Positions 32,715-44,084 of a stretch of DNA of 64,000 bases are shown piece after piece. Every line of letters begins with the position of its first letter. Position 1 is the stretch's first letter. Origin of the DNA: Rehmannia glutinosa (taxonomy: Eukaryota > Streptophyta > Magnoliopsida > Lamiales > Orobanchaceae); NCBI GenBank assembly GCA_016081115.2, contig CM071925.1, positions 12,132,441 to 12,196,440 of the forward strand, given 5' to 3'. The notes beneath the pieces were generated by a model. That model did no database searches and was not told the origin of the DNA. It saw only the letters and a program-made list of their open reading frames with translations. Made by a program: the position numbers and the translations under genes.

Positions 32715-34140
32715 CCCCCCGGTCAACTCTTTTAAAAACAAGATAAAACATGACTGGTAGTAATGAAAAGTAGAACGCACAACAACTCCATAAAATTTGT
32801 ATTGTTCATCATAGGTGTCAAGCAACGAATCAACCAAGCCTCAAATATCTAACATAGAGCATACATCAAAGAAACTATGGTAAATGCTAAGAATCACGCC
32901 TCTCAAGATCAAGTGTATACTCTCATATCGAATGAATATAGGACGTGTTTACACTCAAATCAATTCAATGTCGCAAAATTATCATAGGCTTGCAATTCGT
33001 CTCATATCTCCGCCACTAGAATGTATGCAGTTTGTGAATCAAAAAGGACTTTCTCATTTGGTTGTAATGAAGGCTCTTTGGTTAGGGTAGGAAATTTTGG
33101 ATAAAGTGACTCAAACTCGAGCATATAGACCGATGAGCATATCAATCATCTACATTACAATCCCATATGCTACTCCAATCATCCCTTATTTTCATCAACT
33201 TTACTCATTTCCATCTCCTTTCTTTCTTTTGAGAATTACCTCAAATTACAATCCTTAGCTCCCAGTTATCAATGAAAACTCACATCATAAAATCAATTTT
33301 TTTTTCCGACTATTTTATGAATTTTCAACGCTTCTTTCCTCCTCCTTTTCTTCCTCTTTTGTTCCCATCAACCAATTTTTCACAATTATTCAACTTTTCA
33401 ATTCCAACCCATTCAACCTCATTCAATCCCTTTACTCAATGCTATACGCCGAGGTAGGGTAACAAATATGTCAAGTTAAGGTTTGAATTGTGGATATCAA
33501 AAAAATAGGCAATAGGCTCAAATTGGCTAACTAGGAATTTCAACATCGTTAGGTAAGCAAAAGGCTTGAAAGGCTAACAAAGATGGCCTTTAATCATATT
33601 CATAATTCGCATACACATGTGGCCTTGATAGAGATACCAGAGCAAGTTCTAGAATTCTAACAACATGAATGATACACTCAAATTACAAACAAGACTGCAC
33701 AAAATAGAAGCAGTAAAGGCTCAAAAGCTCACAGGCTTGTAAATACGTAATTCAAAGCATCAGACCACGTTCTCAATATCCATATGCTTAAAGTCATCTA
33801 TTCATGGCTCAATCAACTCATACTCGACACCCAATCCAAACAATACAAAATTTTCAAAAATAAAGCACGAGAATCTCAGCATCGGTCAACTCACTCTCTA
33901 AACTCTATGAAAGCAATAAACGTGCTAAAGTTGTAAACGTGCTTCTAATGCAATGCAACCTAAAATGTTCTACGTGCAAATATATGAAAACACACAAAAA
34001 TATAATTTTTTTTTATCCACACATCTCATATCAAAATAGCTATCTCTCCCCAAACTTAAATGAAATTATATCGCACGTAAGAGAAGATAGAATTTCAATA
34101 AAAACATTGTGGATTGGACCTGATTTATTATGGAGATGGC
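32715..34140 (-). repeat. Gypsy 3' internal unit A2
   Basis: A second copy, about 1.4 kb, of unit A1 (24636-24910 plus 30923-32098). Shared words include the region around TCTCCGCCACT and the terminal CCCCAAACTT tract (34044). The two units flank the 32.1-32.7 kb ORF in the same orientation. No coding sequence seen. Confidence 0.75.
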
Positions 34141-34452
34141 GGCGATTCTTGGCCCTCCTTGGGCATTTCCTCAGCACGGGCTGCCCGTGTGTGGGGTCGT
34201 AGCAACATTTGCAATTCCTCAATCACGCACGGGTCGCGTTCTCACGCATGCCCGCCTGTGTGGTCAAGTAAAATCAGGTAATTTTCTCTCTCTTTTTTTT
34301 AGAAGAAAACAAACGAACAAAAATAAAATAAAATAAAATAAAAATCACACCACAAACCGTTGGGTTACCTCCCAACAAGCGTTATATTTAACGCCTTTAG
34401 CTCGACGCCTTTATTAATTTTGATTTGTACCACCTTTGAATGCATATATTAG
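34141..34452 (-). other. Gypsy pol-end spacer
   Basis: Contains a GC-rich patch with CACGGGCTGCCCGTG, an (AAAAT)n stretch at 34318-34344, and the word TTGGGTTACCTCCCAACAAGCG near 34360, which on the minus strand is typical of sequence just after pol in Tat/Athila elements. No gene. Confidence 0.5.
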
Positions 34453-35088
34453 CTATTTTGGATCGTGGTCAAGAACCGCTTTTGCTCGTTTGCATCTAGT
34501 AATACATACTTGGGATTTCCAAGCAAGTACATGAGTCCTGGTGTTGGAACATTTTGATCCTGGGTTATGCTCATGTTGTCCGTAAGGCGTACGCATATTC
34601 CGGCTTGTCTCATTCTCGAATAGTTTTCTTATATATTGCACGCAATGCACGGGCGTACACACATGGTTCGTGTGTTCCTTGTCCCGCTTTTGCTCCTTTC
34701 GGTACCACACACGGCCGAAAGTGCATAAACACACAATCCGTGTTTGGTTCCGAACTTTCTTGCTTTTCCAGGATCTTGACTTCTCGTATTCGGTACCACT
34801 CCTTTGATGAATGGCACTAGATTGTTCCTTCGAGTTGGCTTCGGTGATGCTCAAAAACTGGCTCTTTTGTTGTTGCCCACCAACAATTGTAACTAATTGG
34901 CCCATTTGAGTCTCGAGATTTTTCAATTGTGAATCCATAGTATTGGCCAATTGTGTCAATTGCAACTTCATCTTGTCCATCTTTGCTTCGTTCTTGGTAA
35001 AGCTATTTCTCATTTCCCTCATGAATAAATTTATTTGACTCATGAATGAAGTCGTTTGATTCATGAATGAAATGAGGGCGTCTTCCAA
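34453..35088 (-). pseudogene. Gypsy (Tat/Athila-like) gag C-terminal region
   Basis: The minus strand encodes SFMNQTTSFMSQINLFMREM and LTQLANTMDSQLKNLETQMGQL, the coiled-coil end of plant gypsy gag. The rest of the 211 residues is low-complexity and probably out of the true frame. With 3' units following directly, the element lacks protease, RT, RNase H and integrase: a deletion derivative. Confidence 0.65.
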
Positions 35089-35111
35089 AGATGGTTTTGC
35101 CTCTGCATCGG

Positions 35112-35361
35112 TAAACCCATTCCAAGATGAGTGGCACGTTTCAGATTAGTTTGGATGCACTAGAAATCAACCATTGATTTGGCAAAGTGGCGATGATTTT
35201 CTACCATTTGACCTGGATTATTTTATTATTGATCTAATTCAAATATAATTTTATATTTACCTTGTTTTTCAATCTCGTCCTCCTTGTCCCCCTCCATGGT
35301 TTGACACTAGTGACTATCTCCTTTCCGATTCGAGGATAAATCGTCTCGACCCTGGAGAGAA
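35112..35361 (+). repeat. 3' internal end of small LTR element, first (partial) copy
   Basis: Matches 36543-36707 (coding end of the 220-residue ORF) and ends CCTGGAGAGAA, a purine-rich tract before an LTR. It is truncated on its left by the gypsy gag sequence. Confidence 0.75.
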
Positions 35362-35665
35362 TGATGGAGATATGATATCGATTTGTTATCTTTTATGATT
35401 TTAGATTATTTTATATTTTAGGAAGTGATTTATATCTTTAGGATTCTATTTTAGTTTTATCTTTTAAGTTTCCTAATCAAATTAGGAGTTTTATTGTGGT
35501 AGGATTTTATTCCTATAAATACTTGCTATTTTATTAGTTTTAGGGAGGTTGAATATTATTAAAATTTTGAGATTTATCTCTTTTTCATTGCAATTTATGT
35601 TTCTTTGAGAAGATTCGTGTTGCCTTTGTGCGTTCTTCGTTTATTCGTGGCTTCCGCCTGCATCA
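35362..35665 (+). repeat. Small LTR, copy a
   Basis: 304 bp, TGATGGAGATATG...GCATCA. It contains TATAAATACTTGC near 35513 as a TATA box. It is the 3' LTR of the partial first copy. Confidence 0.85.
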
Positions 35666-35667
35666 GT

Positions 35668-35972
35668 TGGATGGAGATATGATATCGATATGTTATCTTT
35701 TATGATTTTAGATTATTTTATATTTTAGGAAGTAATTTATATCTTTAGGATTCTATTTTAGTTTTATCTTTTAAGTTTCTTAGTCAAGCAAGGAGTTTTA
35801 TTGTGGTAGGATTTTAATCCTATAAATAATTGCTATTTTATTAGTTTTTCGGAGGTTGAATATTATTAAATTTTGAGAATTATCTATTTTGTTCATTGCA
35901 TTTACGTTTCTTCGCGAAGTTTTGTATTGCTTTTGTTCGTTGCTCGTTTATTCGTGGCTTCCTCCTGCATCA
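35668..35972 (+). repeat. Small LTR, copy b
   Basis: About 305 bp; it begins two bases after LTR a ends (CATCA-GT-TGG), so the LTRs abut. It is followed by GT and a degenerate PBS (TGGTATTTAGAGACC, 35975-35989). Confidence 0.85.
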
Positions 35973-36008
35973 GTTGGTATTTAGAGACCAGTCTATACTC
36001 CCTGAACC

Positions 36009-36671
36009 ATGTTGTCTAGACCGAATCCACAACGCATGAACGACACCGCACAGATCCGTCAGCAGATCGACTTGCTGACAAAACAATTCTATATCATGCA
36101 AATCCAATTTCAAGAAATCAAGAGGCTTGTTGCAAAACGATTTCTTGATGGTTGTGAGTTTGCTTGCGATATTTTGTCCATCCAGTTCACATCATTGGAA
36201 ACCAATTCCACAGACATGGATGATTTATTCTCAAGTGACATTGAAGATGGTGGCTATAATGGACCACCAATTTTTGATGAGGAATATGAAGACCTTATTC
36301 CAGAGGTTGGCTATGAAAACTCTCCACAAATTGACGAGGATAATGGTGGCTATGATGGTCCACCAATTTTTGACAAAGAAGATCGCAATTATGATGACCC
36401 ACCAATTTTCGATGAAAATATTGAGAATGTTAATGAGGATTTTCAATGTACAACTAGAGAGAAAACAAGTAACGACAAGACATCATGGATAAGGAACAAA
36501 ATTCATGATGAATCTGTTACTTCTTTTGTTGTTGTCCCTACATTCCAAGATGAGTGGCACATTTCAGATTGGTTTGGATGCACTAGAAATCAACCATTGA
36601 TTTGGCAAAGTGGCGATGATTTTCTACCGTTTGACCTGGATTATTTTATTATTGATCCAGTTCAAATATAA
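36009..36671 (+). CDS. Gag-like ORF of the small LTR element
   Basis: An intact 220-residue frame from ATG 36009. The N-terminus has a short coiled coil (QQIDLLTKQFYIMQIQFQEI). The middle is acidic with three copies of a GPPIFDEE-type motif (NGPPIFDEE, DGPPIFDKE, DDPPIFDEN). The C-terminus is aromatic-rich (EWHISDWFGCTRNQPLIW). Similar acidic FDEE stretches occur at the pol end of some plant gypsy elements, so it may be a fusion of gag start and pol end. Function unknown. The frame is undamaged. Confidence 0.6.
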   Translation: MLSRPNPQRMNDTAQIRQQIDLLTKQFYIMQIQFQEIKRLVAKRFLDGCEFACDILSIQFTSLETNSTDMDDLFSSDIEDGGYNGPPIFDEEYEDLIPEVGYENSPQIDEDNGGYDGPPIFDKEDRNYDDPPIFDENIENVNEDFQCTTREKTSNDKTSWIRNKIHDESVTSFVVVPTFQDEWHISDWFGCTRNQPLIWQSGDDFLPFDLDYFIIDPVQI

Positions 36672-36707
36672 TTTGATATTCACCTTGTTTCCATACCCTG
36701 GAGAGAA

Positions 36708-37009
36708 TGATGAAGATATGATATCGATTTGTTATCTTTTATGATTTTAGATTATTTTATATTGTAGGAAGTGATTTATATCTTTAGGATTCTATTTTAG
36801 TTTTATCTTTTAAGCTTCCTAATCAAGTTAGGAGTTTTATTGTGGTAGGATTTTATTCCTACAAATACTTGTTATTAGATTAGTTTTAGTGAGGTTGAAT
36901 ATTATTAAAATTTTGAGATTTATCTCTTTTTCATTGCAATTTAAGTTTCTTTGAGAAGATTCGTGTTGCTTTTGTGCATTCTTCGTTTATTCGTGGCTTC
37001 CACCGCATC
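36708..37009 (+). repeat. Small LTR, copy c
   Basis: About 302 bp, TGATGAAGATATG...GCATC, partner of LTR b. Confidence 0.85.
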
Positions 37010-37663
37010 GCCAAGCTTGGCGTTCGGTTTCAGGTGCCTGGCTTCGCCAAATCAGTAATGTCCTGTCTCAAACTGATGAGACGAAAAATGGTTAGATATT
37101 AATAGTTGCATCTCATCAACCCTCATACCCCTCTCACCCTTCCTCCCTAGTTCTTACACGAAGAGATGATGAAAAAAGAAGAAAAGAAAGAACAACTCTA
37201 TATCTCAGGTGAACAAGAAAGACAAAACAGAGATGGATATGAGGGAGACTGGGAGAGACGAGATTAATTTCATATAGTAAAAGGGATCATTACGAAAAAA
37301 AAATCCAGTTATCTTTCAAAATTACAAATACCATGAGTGTCGGTAATTTTAAAATGAGGTTGATGCCACCTAAATATTGAATTAAGGAAAGGTTATAATC
37401 AGTCAACGATTACACCAAAATGATAAATAGAGGCATGTACTTTTTATTATATGGTATGAGCAACAACTGAAGCAAAACAATTTCTTGCTTTCAGCTCTAT
37501 TTACACAATCATAAAGATAGATTTTGAAGAATATAACAGCAATAAAGAGGTTGTCATTAGCCTTTAAAAAAGACATGCATAGAACATATAATAACCCGAG
37601 AATATATTTCTTGTAGCATATTCGAAATATTACCACAAAAAGTAGAAGACAAATTGCTTACCT
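37010..37663. other. Intergenic sequence beside DGS1/NCA2 fragment
   Basis: AT-rich sequence; no coding or transposon signature that I can support. It may hold downstream introns of the adjoining gene fragment on the minus strand. Confidence 0.4.
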
Positions 37664-38035
37664 GTTTTAACCATGCTCGTACCAACATGGCTAGAATGAG
37701 GGAGAGAAAGAAAGCTGGCAAAGCAGCTAGGATAGCAAAGTTGATTTCGTTGGCACTCAGGATCTGATCTAGCTCTAGCATTGCTCTGTTTTTAAAAAAA
37801 ATTAAAATAAAAATGATCATAAGGGGGACAAACTACCAGTTGAAATACAGACTAAAGTAACAAATATCAGTGGTCACTCACTCTTCAATATCCAGTTTTA
37901 GCTTCTGAACCTGCAGTGGAGAAGTTATATCAGGTGACAAGACCAGAAACTACTTATTGCACAAAAGTCAATTATTTTTACCTGAATCAGAAGAGCACGA
38001 ACAAGCTCTCCACCAACAAGACAAGATATACGCAT
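37664..38035 (-). pseudogene. DGS1: DGS1/NCA2-type mitochondrial protein gene, three-exon fragment
   Basis: Three minus-strand exons with canonical borders: 38035-37982 (MRISCLVGGELVRALLIQ, donor GTAAAA), 37913-37884 (VQKLKLDIE, donor GTGAGT) and 37785-37664 (AMLELDQILSANEINFAI, then a membrane segment LPAFFLSLILAMLVRAW, donor GTAAGC). This order matches the C-terminal half of plant DGD1 SUPPRESSOR 1 / NCA2-family outer mitochondrial membrane proteins. Earlier and later exons are not present in the window, so it is a relic or a captured fragment. Spliced reading frame across all three exons is open. Confidence 0.75.
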
Positions 38036-38239
38036 GGTCGCGGATTAAGAGTATAGTGATGAGGGTGATTTGTAGTGATTAATCAAATCAACCATATTAA
38101 ATGTTGATATGCCACTTCCCACATATGGCGCGTGGTATTATTATTTGGTGCATTTTTATAAATCTATGGATCATAACTGTTTTGTATATTCACGGAATAT
38201 ATTTTATAGGTGGACTCAGTATTATAACCATCCACACAC
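38036..38239. other. Short AT-rich gap
   Basis: No feature supported between the gene fragment and the gypsy LTR. Confidence 0.4.
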
Positions 38240-39487
38240 TGTGTTCGTGAATTTCTTACCGCAAGCGTACCAAGTTTTAGTATAGATTAAAAAGTAGGGT
38301 TATCGTCTCCACAGAAATTGATATCAAATTTGAAACTAAGCACTGTAATTATAATAGCTCAACTCTATCTAGATAATCGAACAAAGATAGTTTTGATTAG
38401 ACTAAAAAAAATCCTAAAACTAAACTAAAACGTTCATTCAGACAATTTATCAAACACTTGATCGATATGATTTTAGACTGTTGATTCACCTAGTTTTCCC
38501 CTATGTTATCAATCCAATTTATTAATCACACGTTATTAATCTATAAGTCCAATATTTCTACCGTTTATCACTTACTCTCTCGAGTGCCAAGTGATTCTAG
38601 GTTTCATTCCTGAATTCAGCTCTATAAAAATCATATATTAAATCCTAATATGCTCAGTGAATATTCTTTTATGGACTTCGTAAGATTCATAAACGTCTCA
38701 GTTCTATGAAATCCTAAGTTATGCTATTCTATGACCAAGCATTCAATTATCTCTCTTGAGTGTGAAATCAAATACGCCAAACAATCTAAATTATTGATCA
38801 GATAATTCAGATGCAATCAATCCAAATCTCATAAATAGACTTAATAACATGCGAATCAATAAACTGAAATATCAAAACATAGGTACAAACATTGGTTACA
38901 TCAATCCCTAAAAAATAAAGTTTAGCCCATGATGGATGTACAAAAACCAATGAAAAAGTAGTTATACATCTCAATGGTTCAACAAATATAGTGGAAAAAT
39001 AAAGTCAAAAGATCAAGAAAATAATCCTCTTTATTTCCAGAAAATAGATGCCTTCGATTCACGTCCCGAACTATTTCTCCGTGTTCCTAGTCGTCATTTG
39101 TGCTTGATAGAATATCCAACCCTTAATTCGTACGACCCTTGTTGTATTTTTGCCTGACATCGCGGGGTGCGGCACTATGGATCGTGCACTGCAGAGCGCA
39201 CCGCTGCAATCCCTGCCCGTTTTTGACCCCCCGCGCTGCGATGCGGGGTTAGGAGCGTTGCGGCTGAACTTCTTCTCGCATTTTTCTCTTTTTCAAATGC
39301 GATTTCTTCCTACCAAACATATTTTTCATCATTTTACATCGCCCTCGGCTACCATTACCTGTATCGACTCCCTAATAACACTAAATGAAATAAAATGGAC
39401 TCAAACTACTTTAAAACACCCGAAAACAATGGAAAATCCTAGTCTAGAATACCCGATTTGTTGGTATAAAACCAACTTAATAAATAC
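38240..39487 (-). mobile_element. Second gypsy (Tat/Athila-like) LTR, minus strand
   Basis: Shares the class-typical end (CGCAAGCGTACC, about 38270) and a GC-rich patch (39160-39260) with the LTR at 23254-24611, but is clearly diverged, so it is a different family member. A PPT-like tract follows: minus-strand GCTTGAGGACAAGCAATAG then TAAGTTTGGAGGT near 39487-39525. Boundaries are approximate. Confidence 0.6.
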
Positions 39488-39878
39488 CTCCAAACTTAGA
39501 CTATTGCTTGTCCTCAAGCGATTTTACTGACTCTTGGAAAATAAAAGACGCAAATTGAAACAATATCAACTCCTAGCTTAAACAGACAAACTCCAAAACT
39601 TCACAACCAAGCTAATTTGCCTCATAATTTGTTTCGCTCTCAATCGAGTATGTATATTTCTAATTTAACAATGTGATCTCATGAGTGTGGAATATTTTTG
39701 TTAACTCCATTTTTATTATCTGGATGAATTCACGCAATCAAATGTTTTCAAATTGATCCACTTTTGAGTATAGAAGTGTAATATTTATCGGACTCTATAT
39801 ACTTATCTTTCACACTAATCTCCAATAATATAGGCGAATGTAACACATGGGTCAATAGGACTTTCAAATCTTGTAATT
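39488..39878 (-). other. Gypsy internal remnant
   Basis: Non-coding sequence belonging to the gypsy of 38240-39487, cut on its right by a Sirevirus LTR. Confidence 0.5.
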
Positions 39879-41120
39879 ATTAGTCCAAGTGACTACGATA
39901 ATCTAGAGAGCGGTGAATAGACTATGCCGATTTTCCAATTTTCGCCCTCTTTTTTGAATGTAAAAATGATAGCAAGAATGTAAGTGCGGGAAAGTAAACA
40001 GCACACGTTGATTTATAGAAGTTCAACCCACCTAGGGCCTAATCTTCTACCACCCCGGTATATCCGAAGTGGATTTCGAAAAAGAAAAAAATATTAATAG
40101 TTACCAAAACTATTACACATGTTCCTTAAAGAACGCCTTACTTTTATTACAATCACCACCTATGAAGATTACCACAATCTTCTTACAACAATGAAGAGTA
40201 CCACATTCTTCAACACCTAAAATCACCCAAGTGTGCTCTTACCACAAGAACACTTAACAAGGATGTCTTATGTTGGATGATTGAAAACAATTCAAGATTA
40301 CAACTTAAATAAAGTATATAGATTTGAAGTGCAAGTGTAATCAAGAATAAAGGCTAGTACTCAAGATGTGCAAGTGAAATACTTAGGCTAAATATAACAA
40401 GAATATGAAAGTGAAGAACAAGAAGTTTGCTTATGATTGTATTGCTTATGTTGTTGTATCTTGTTGCTTCAATCATTCATCTATTTATAATAGAGGTCTT
40501 GAACTAGATAGGCTCCTCATTGGAGAATGAAATCTGTAAAAAAAAAATGCATATTTAATCAAGATTATAACTGTTAGAAATCAATCCCTTAAAATCATGA
40601 AAAGTTGTTTGTTGCGCAACGGATAGTTTGCTGATAAAACCTTAGGTCGACCGGTTGACCACAAATAAGAAAATTGAAATATAACTTGAAAACTAAGGGA
40701 GTGGACCGGTCCAATAGGGCTTCGACCGGTCGAACAGGGGTTCAACCATTTGGCCCTACCTTGGACAGGTTGGCCACCCTTGTTTTAAGAGACATAGAAG
40801 GTTGTAACAATTCTTGTTCTTCAGGCACTGGTTGACCTCTTGGTCTACCAGTCGACCTCCATGAAAAATCTTTTCGTCTCTTTTTTGTTTCAAAAATCAA
40901 ACTTTCAGGCACGAGTTGCCCTCTAGGGCGATCGGTTGACCACGAAACAGAAGTATTGTCCAAATTTTGTGAAAAATAAACTTGAAGAAATACTCCGAAA
41001 AATTAGTAAAAATATTTTAAACCAATTAAGGGTGTTTAGACAACATTTAGGGACATTGTTTTGGTGAAAAACTCAATTAAATAAAATTAACAAAATTACG
41101 ATAAAAATATTTATCTAGCA
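39879..41120 (-). repeat. Sirevirus LTR, copy I
   Basis: About 1.24 kb, ending (minus strand) GACTAATA and starting TGCTAGATAAATA. A TATA-like box (ATTATAAATAG) lies near 40490. It holds GGTCGACCGGTTGACC and related GACCGGTCGA words at 40645-40935. Confidence 0.8.
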
Positions 41121-42359
41121 AACTCCTCATTTTTTATGATTACAAACGAAAGCAATTTTAAGAGGTCGATTTTGAAAACAAAACACGATTTTCTATTAAA
41201 AAATAATTATCTATTTTGAGCGGCACTTTTCATGCATAAAAATCATAAGGATGGGAGCAAATATTTTTCAAAACATTTTGCAGAAGCTCCCTCTATCAAC
41301 ATGCACAACAAGAGTAAGTAGAGAAGCAAGCAACTAAAAGCTAAAAGCTCAGCTTTTTCACTTTGAGCTTGAATTTTAAGAGCTTAGAAGCTCCCCCTGT
41401 CAAAAAGAAATCATTAGTCACAATAAAAAGTCCATTATTTATTCATTGGACTAAGTTTCATCCTCAACTTTTGGCTTTTTCATCCACAGCTTATAGCTTT
41501 TTTCGCGAACTTTTTCTAGCTTCTTTGAGCTTATGAGCTTATTTCATGTTTCTCCCCCTTTGGAATCATCAAAAAGAATTTTAACACGATAAAAACATCA
41601 TAAAAACGTATCAAAGTGCGCATTTTAATCGAATTATCGAGCTTTTGAGCATAAAGCTTAAAATTCCAAATAATAAGGGAAAAGTTAAGAAGATGATTTG
41701 TAAAAGCTCATTTGATTGATAAAAAATGATATCTATAAACATACAAGACATTTGAAATCAAGATAATCATGTAAGGGATGAAATTTTCATTGAAACATTT
41801 TGTTTAGCACGTGGCGTGCGTAGAATAAAATCGAAGATGTATATAACACCTGTAAATGTAATCATGACCAAAAATTCATCACCAAATGAAATTCTATAAT
41901 CATAATCCATCAACATTCATCATATTCAACACAATGATACAACAAATACATCAATCCACCAAGTAAAAGCATTTTCTTAAGGGTTCAACTCAATTGAGAT
42001 TAAAAGAGGAATTAAACTTACCAATTAATTGGAGAAGTTGAGTAATATGGATAATATACTCATAATATAATCTCAATAATATAGAATTTACTAGAAAAAA
42101 ATGATTTTAAGTGAATTGTGTGTGAAATTTGTAAAGGGGTGCAAAATAGGTGAAAAACGATTAAAATGGGCGAAGTCTGGGACAGAACTGAATTTAACCA
42201 AAAAAACTAGGCTTGTTCGACCGGTCCAGGGGGGTGGTCGACCGGTCGACCTCCTTGATCATCAAGTCCCTGAAGCAATTTTCTGTTTTTGTCCGAATTT
42301 TGAGTTAAAAATCTAATTTTTCACCCCTAAGTTTAAAAAACGCACAAAATACAAACATA
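41121..42359 (-). other. Sirevirus 3' internal non-coding region, copy I
   Basis: Multiple PPT-like tracts and a 16-bp perfect palindrome (GGTCGACCGGTCGACC, 42236-42251). No coding supported. Confidence 0.7.
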
Positions 42360-42840
42360 GACCTTATCGATATGCATTATGCCTAAACGAGCTCGAACTG
42401 ACGCAAAAGACTCGGTGGTTAAAGGTTTTGTAAAAATATCCGCGAGTGGATCTTGAGACGGAACGAAACACATCTCAATTTTTCGTTTGGAAACACAATC
42501 CCTTAGAAAATGATGACGAACCTCAATATGTTTTGTTCGGTTATGATGAACTAGGTTTTGAGCAATATATATAGTGGGCGTGTTATCAAAAAGAATAGAA
42601 ATATTTTCAAAAGAACATTTGTAATCCGCTAAGGTTTATTTCATCCAAAGTAGTTGAGTGCAACAAAAGGCCGCAAAAATATATTCGGCTTCGGTCGTTG
42701 ATAAGGATACACAATTTTGCTTTTTCAAAAACCAAGATATGAGGCAATCGCCTAAAAATTGACATGATCCAGAGGTACTTTTGCGATTATCAATATTTTC
42801 CCCATAGTCTGATATTATATCCTTTAAGAGAAAATTTTCA
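42360..42840 (-). pseudogene. Sirevirus RNase H, minus strand
   Basis: Reads SDYGENIDNRKSTSGSCQFL, ISWFLKKQNCVSLSTTEAEY, LFDNTPTIYIAQNLVHHNR, TKHIEVRHHFLRDCV and DPLADIFTKPL, the conserved copia RNase H course, with one in-frame stop in the middle (after LLWMK). The catalytic acidic residues in TEAEY and DN are present. Confidence 0.9.
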
Positions 42841-42860
42841 TTTCAGACTGATACAATAGA

Positions 42861-43075
42861 AAGCCTTAGGCTTTAGTACCGAGGAGTCTGGCGATGATCA
42901 TGATTCATTACTTTATATTCGTGATCTTTGTGCATCGACATTACAGATCTCACTCGTTTGTATCAGCATAGTAGAAGTGCAACCAATGTCTCTAATAAAC
43001 AACGTGCGCCAGCGATAGCTAAATAGTCTCAAACATATATAGGGAGACGCAGCAATTCACGTGCTACATCGCATA
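42861..43075. other. Unassigned sequence
   Basis: No coding or repeat I can identify. Confidence 0.4.
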
Positions 43076-43089
43076 GACGTTTAGTTGAT

Positions 43090-43577
43090 TGGGGGGTCCA
43101 TCTACTTATGTATGACGATTCACAGCTACTATGCATGATGGTGTGGGTCCATCTATTTCTGCGTACCAATTCACAGGTACTGCGCATGACGGTGCGGGTC
43201 CGTCTAATTCTACGCATCGATTCACAGTTGATACAAATGATTATTATGTCCCTCAACCATTATATATGCAAGAACCTACTCAGTTTACACTGGATGTAGG
43301 TGTGGTACCATTTACACAATCATTCACAGATTTACTTTGTTCGAATTTGGGACCCCAGTACACCATTCCATATCACGAGCCACCTAGATATGCCACCTAT
43401 CGACGTGCATACGATATATTACCGATTCTGAATCTGTCATTTTCTTCTATGCGTAATGATGGACATTCATACTCCGTGCCTCCAAATGAGGAGCATGTTA
43501 CTCCACCACAACCGAGTAGAAGACAGAGCAAACGAGAGAGGAATAGACCTATTTGTGGGACTGGAGGACATTATTAG
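43090..43577 (+). pseudogene. C-terminal fragment of repeat-bearing, transposon-like protein
   Basis: An open frame (43131-43577) begins inside 51-bp tandem repeats, each encoding a block around GPSISAYQFTGTAHDGA, and ends SRRQSKRERNRPICGTGGHY. A basic tail closing with CGTGGHY occurs, as I recall it, in several plant transposon-derived families including plant-mobile-domain proteins; the match is not sufficient to name it. No start or globular domain is present, so I treat it as the tail of a broken gene. Confidence 0.35.
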
Positions 43578-44084
43578 ATTTATTCTCATTAGAACTACGG
43601 GTTGTATGACATTAGATAATTTAATTAAATATTTATTTGACAGTGTTTAATTTTGTCTAGATGATTATTTATTTTCATTAGAATTAAGGGTTGTATGAAA
43701 TTAAGTAATTTATTTTTATTAGCTTTAGCAGATTTAGTCTTATTAGCTTTACATTGGCATGTCTTGTCATCCATTCTTTATTAGATGTCAGTTTTACGCA
43801 GTTGTGTAGTCTTGTTTGATGTACCTTATCAACTTTGCAGTGATACATCTCGTCCCAAGTACCTCATGCAGTGATATGTCTTGTCTCATGTACCTCATGC
43901 AGTGACACATCTTGTCTCATGTGCCTGATGCAGTTGTTGGGTCTTGTCAAAATAATTTATCATATTTACAGATGGTCTATAAATATATACTCAAACTTAC
44001 CACAAAATTTACATTGCTTTTGAAACTAATCCTATCTACCACCATCACATAAATTGTATTATACTCATATCGTATACAAATTCA
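43578..44084. other. AT-rich spacer with short direct repeats
   Basis: Contains two or three copies of a phrase around TCTTGTCTCATGTACCTCATGCAGTGA (43806-43950 in varied forms). No gene. Confidence 0.5.

Larger units (their letters stand above)
35668..37009 (+). mobile_element. Small non-autonomous LTR retrotransposon (TRIM/LARD-like)
   Basis: About 1.34 kb: LTR b, PBS-like site, one ORF, a purine tract (GGAGAGAA), LTR c. No pol domain. Its small size and single gag-like ORF resemble terminal-repeat elements in miniature, though the ORF is longer than usual in that class. Confidence 0.8.
39879..42860 (-). mobile_element. 3' end of a Sirevirus, minus strand, copy I
   Basis: Contains the 3' LTR (39879-41120), a 3' internal region with several Sirevirus-type PPTs in reverse (41284, 41390, 41552) and the RNase H end (42360-42840). 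It is truncated near 42860, within the last part of RT/RNase H. It belongs to the same family as 61926-64000. Confidence 0.85.

Noticed and set aside
32105..32746. 213-residue plus-strand open frame
   Set aside because: Antisense of the gypsy-associated ORF with heptad repeats; no domain of its own.
38060..38075. TTTGTAGTG as the right terminus of the CACTA element
   Set aside because: It lacks the full TTTTCTTGTAGTG end and the flanking three bases do not match the TTG on the left.
39150..39530. 126-residue plus-strand open frame
   Set aside because: Lies in a gypsy LTR and reads through its GC-rich patch; no domain and no start context.
43131..43577. The missing C-terminal half of the MULE transposase at 19.7-20.9 kb
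   Set aside because: No DDE, SWIM or zinc-knuckle words are present; only a 51-bp period is shared.
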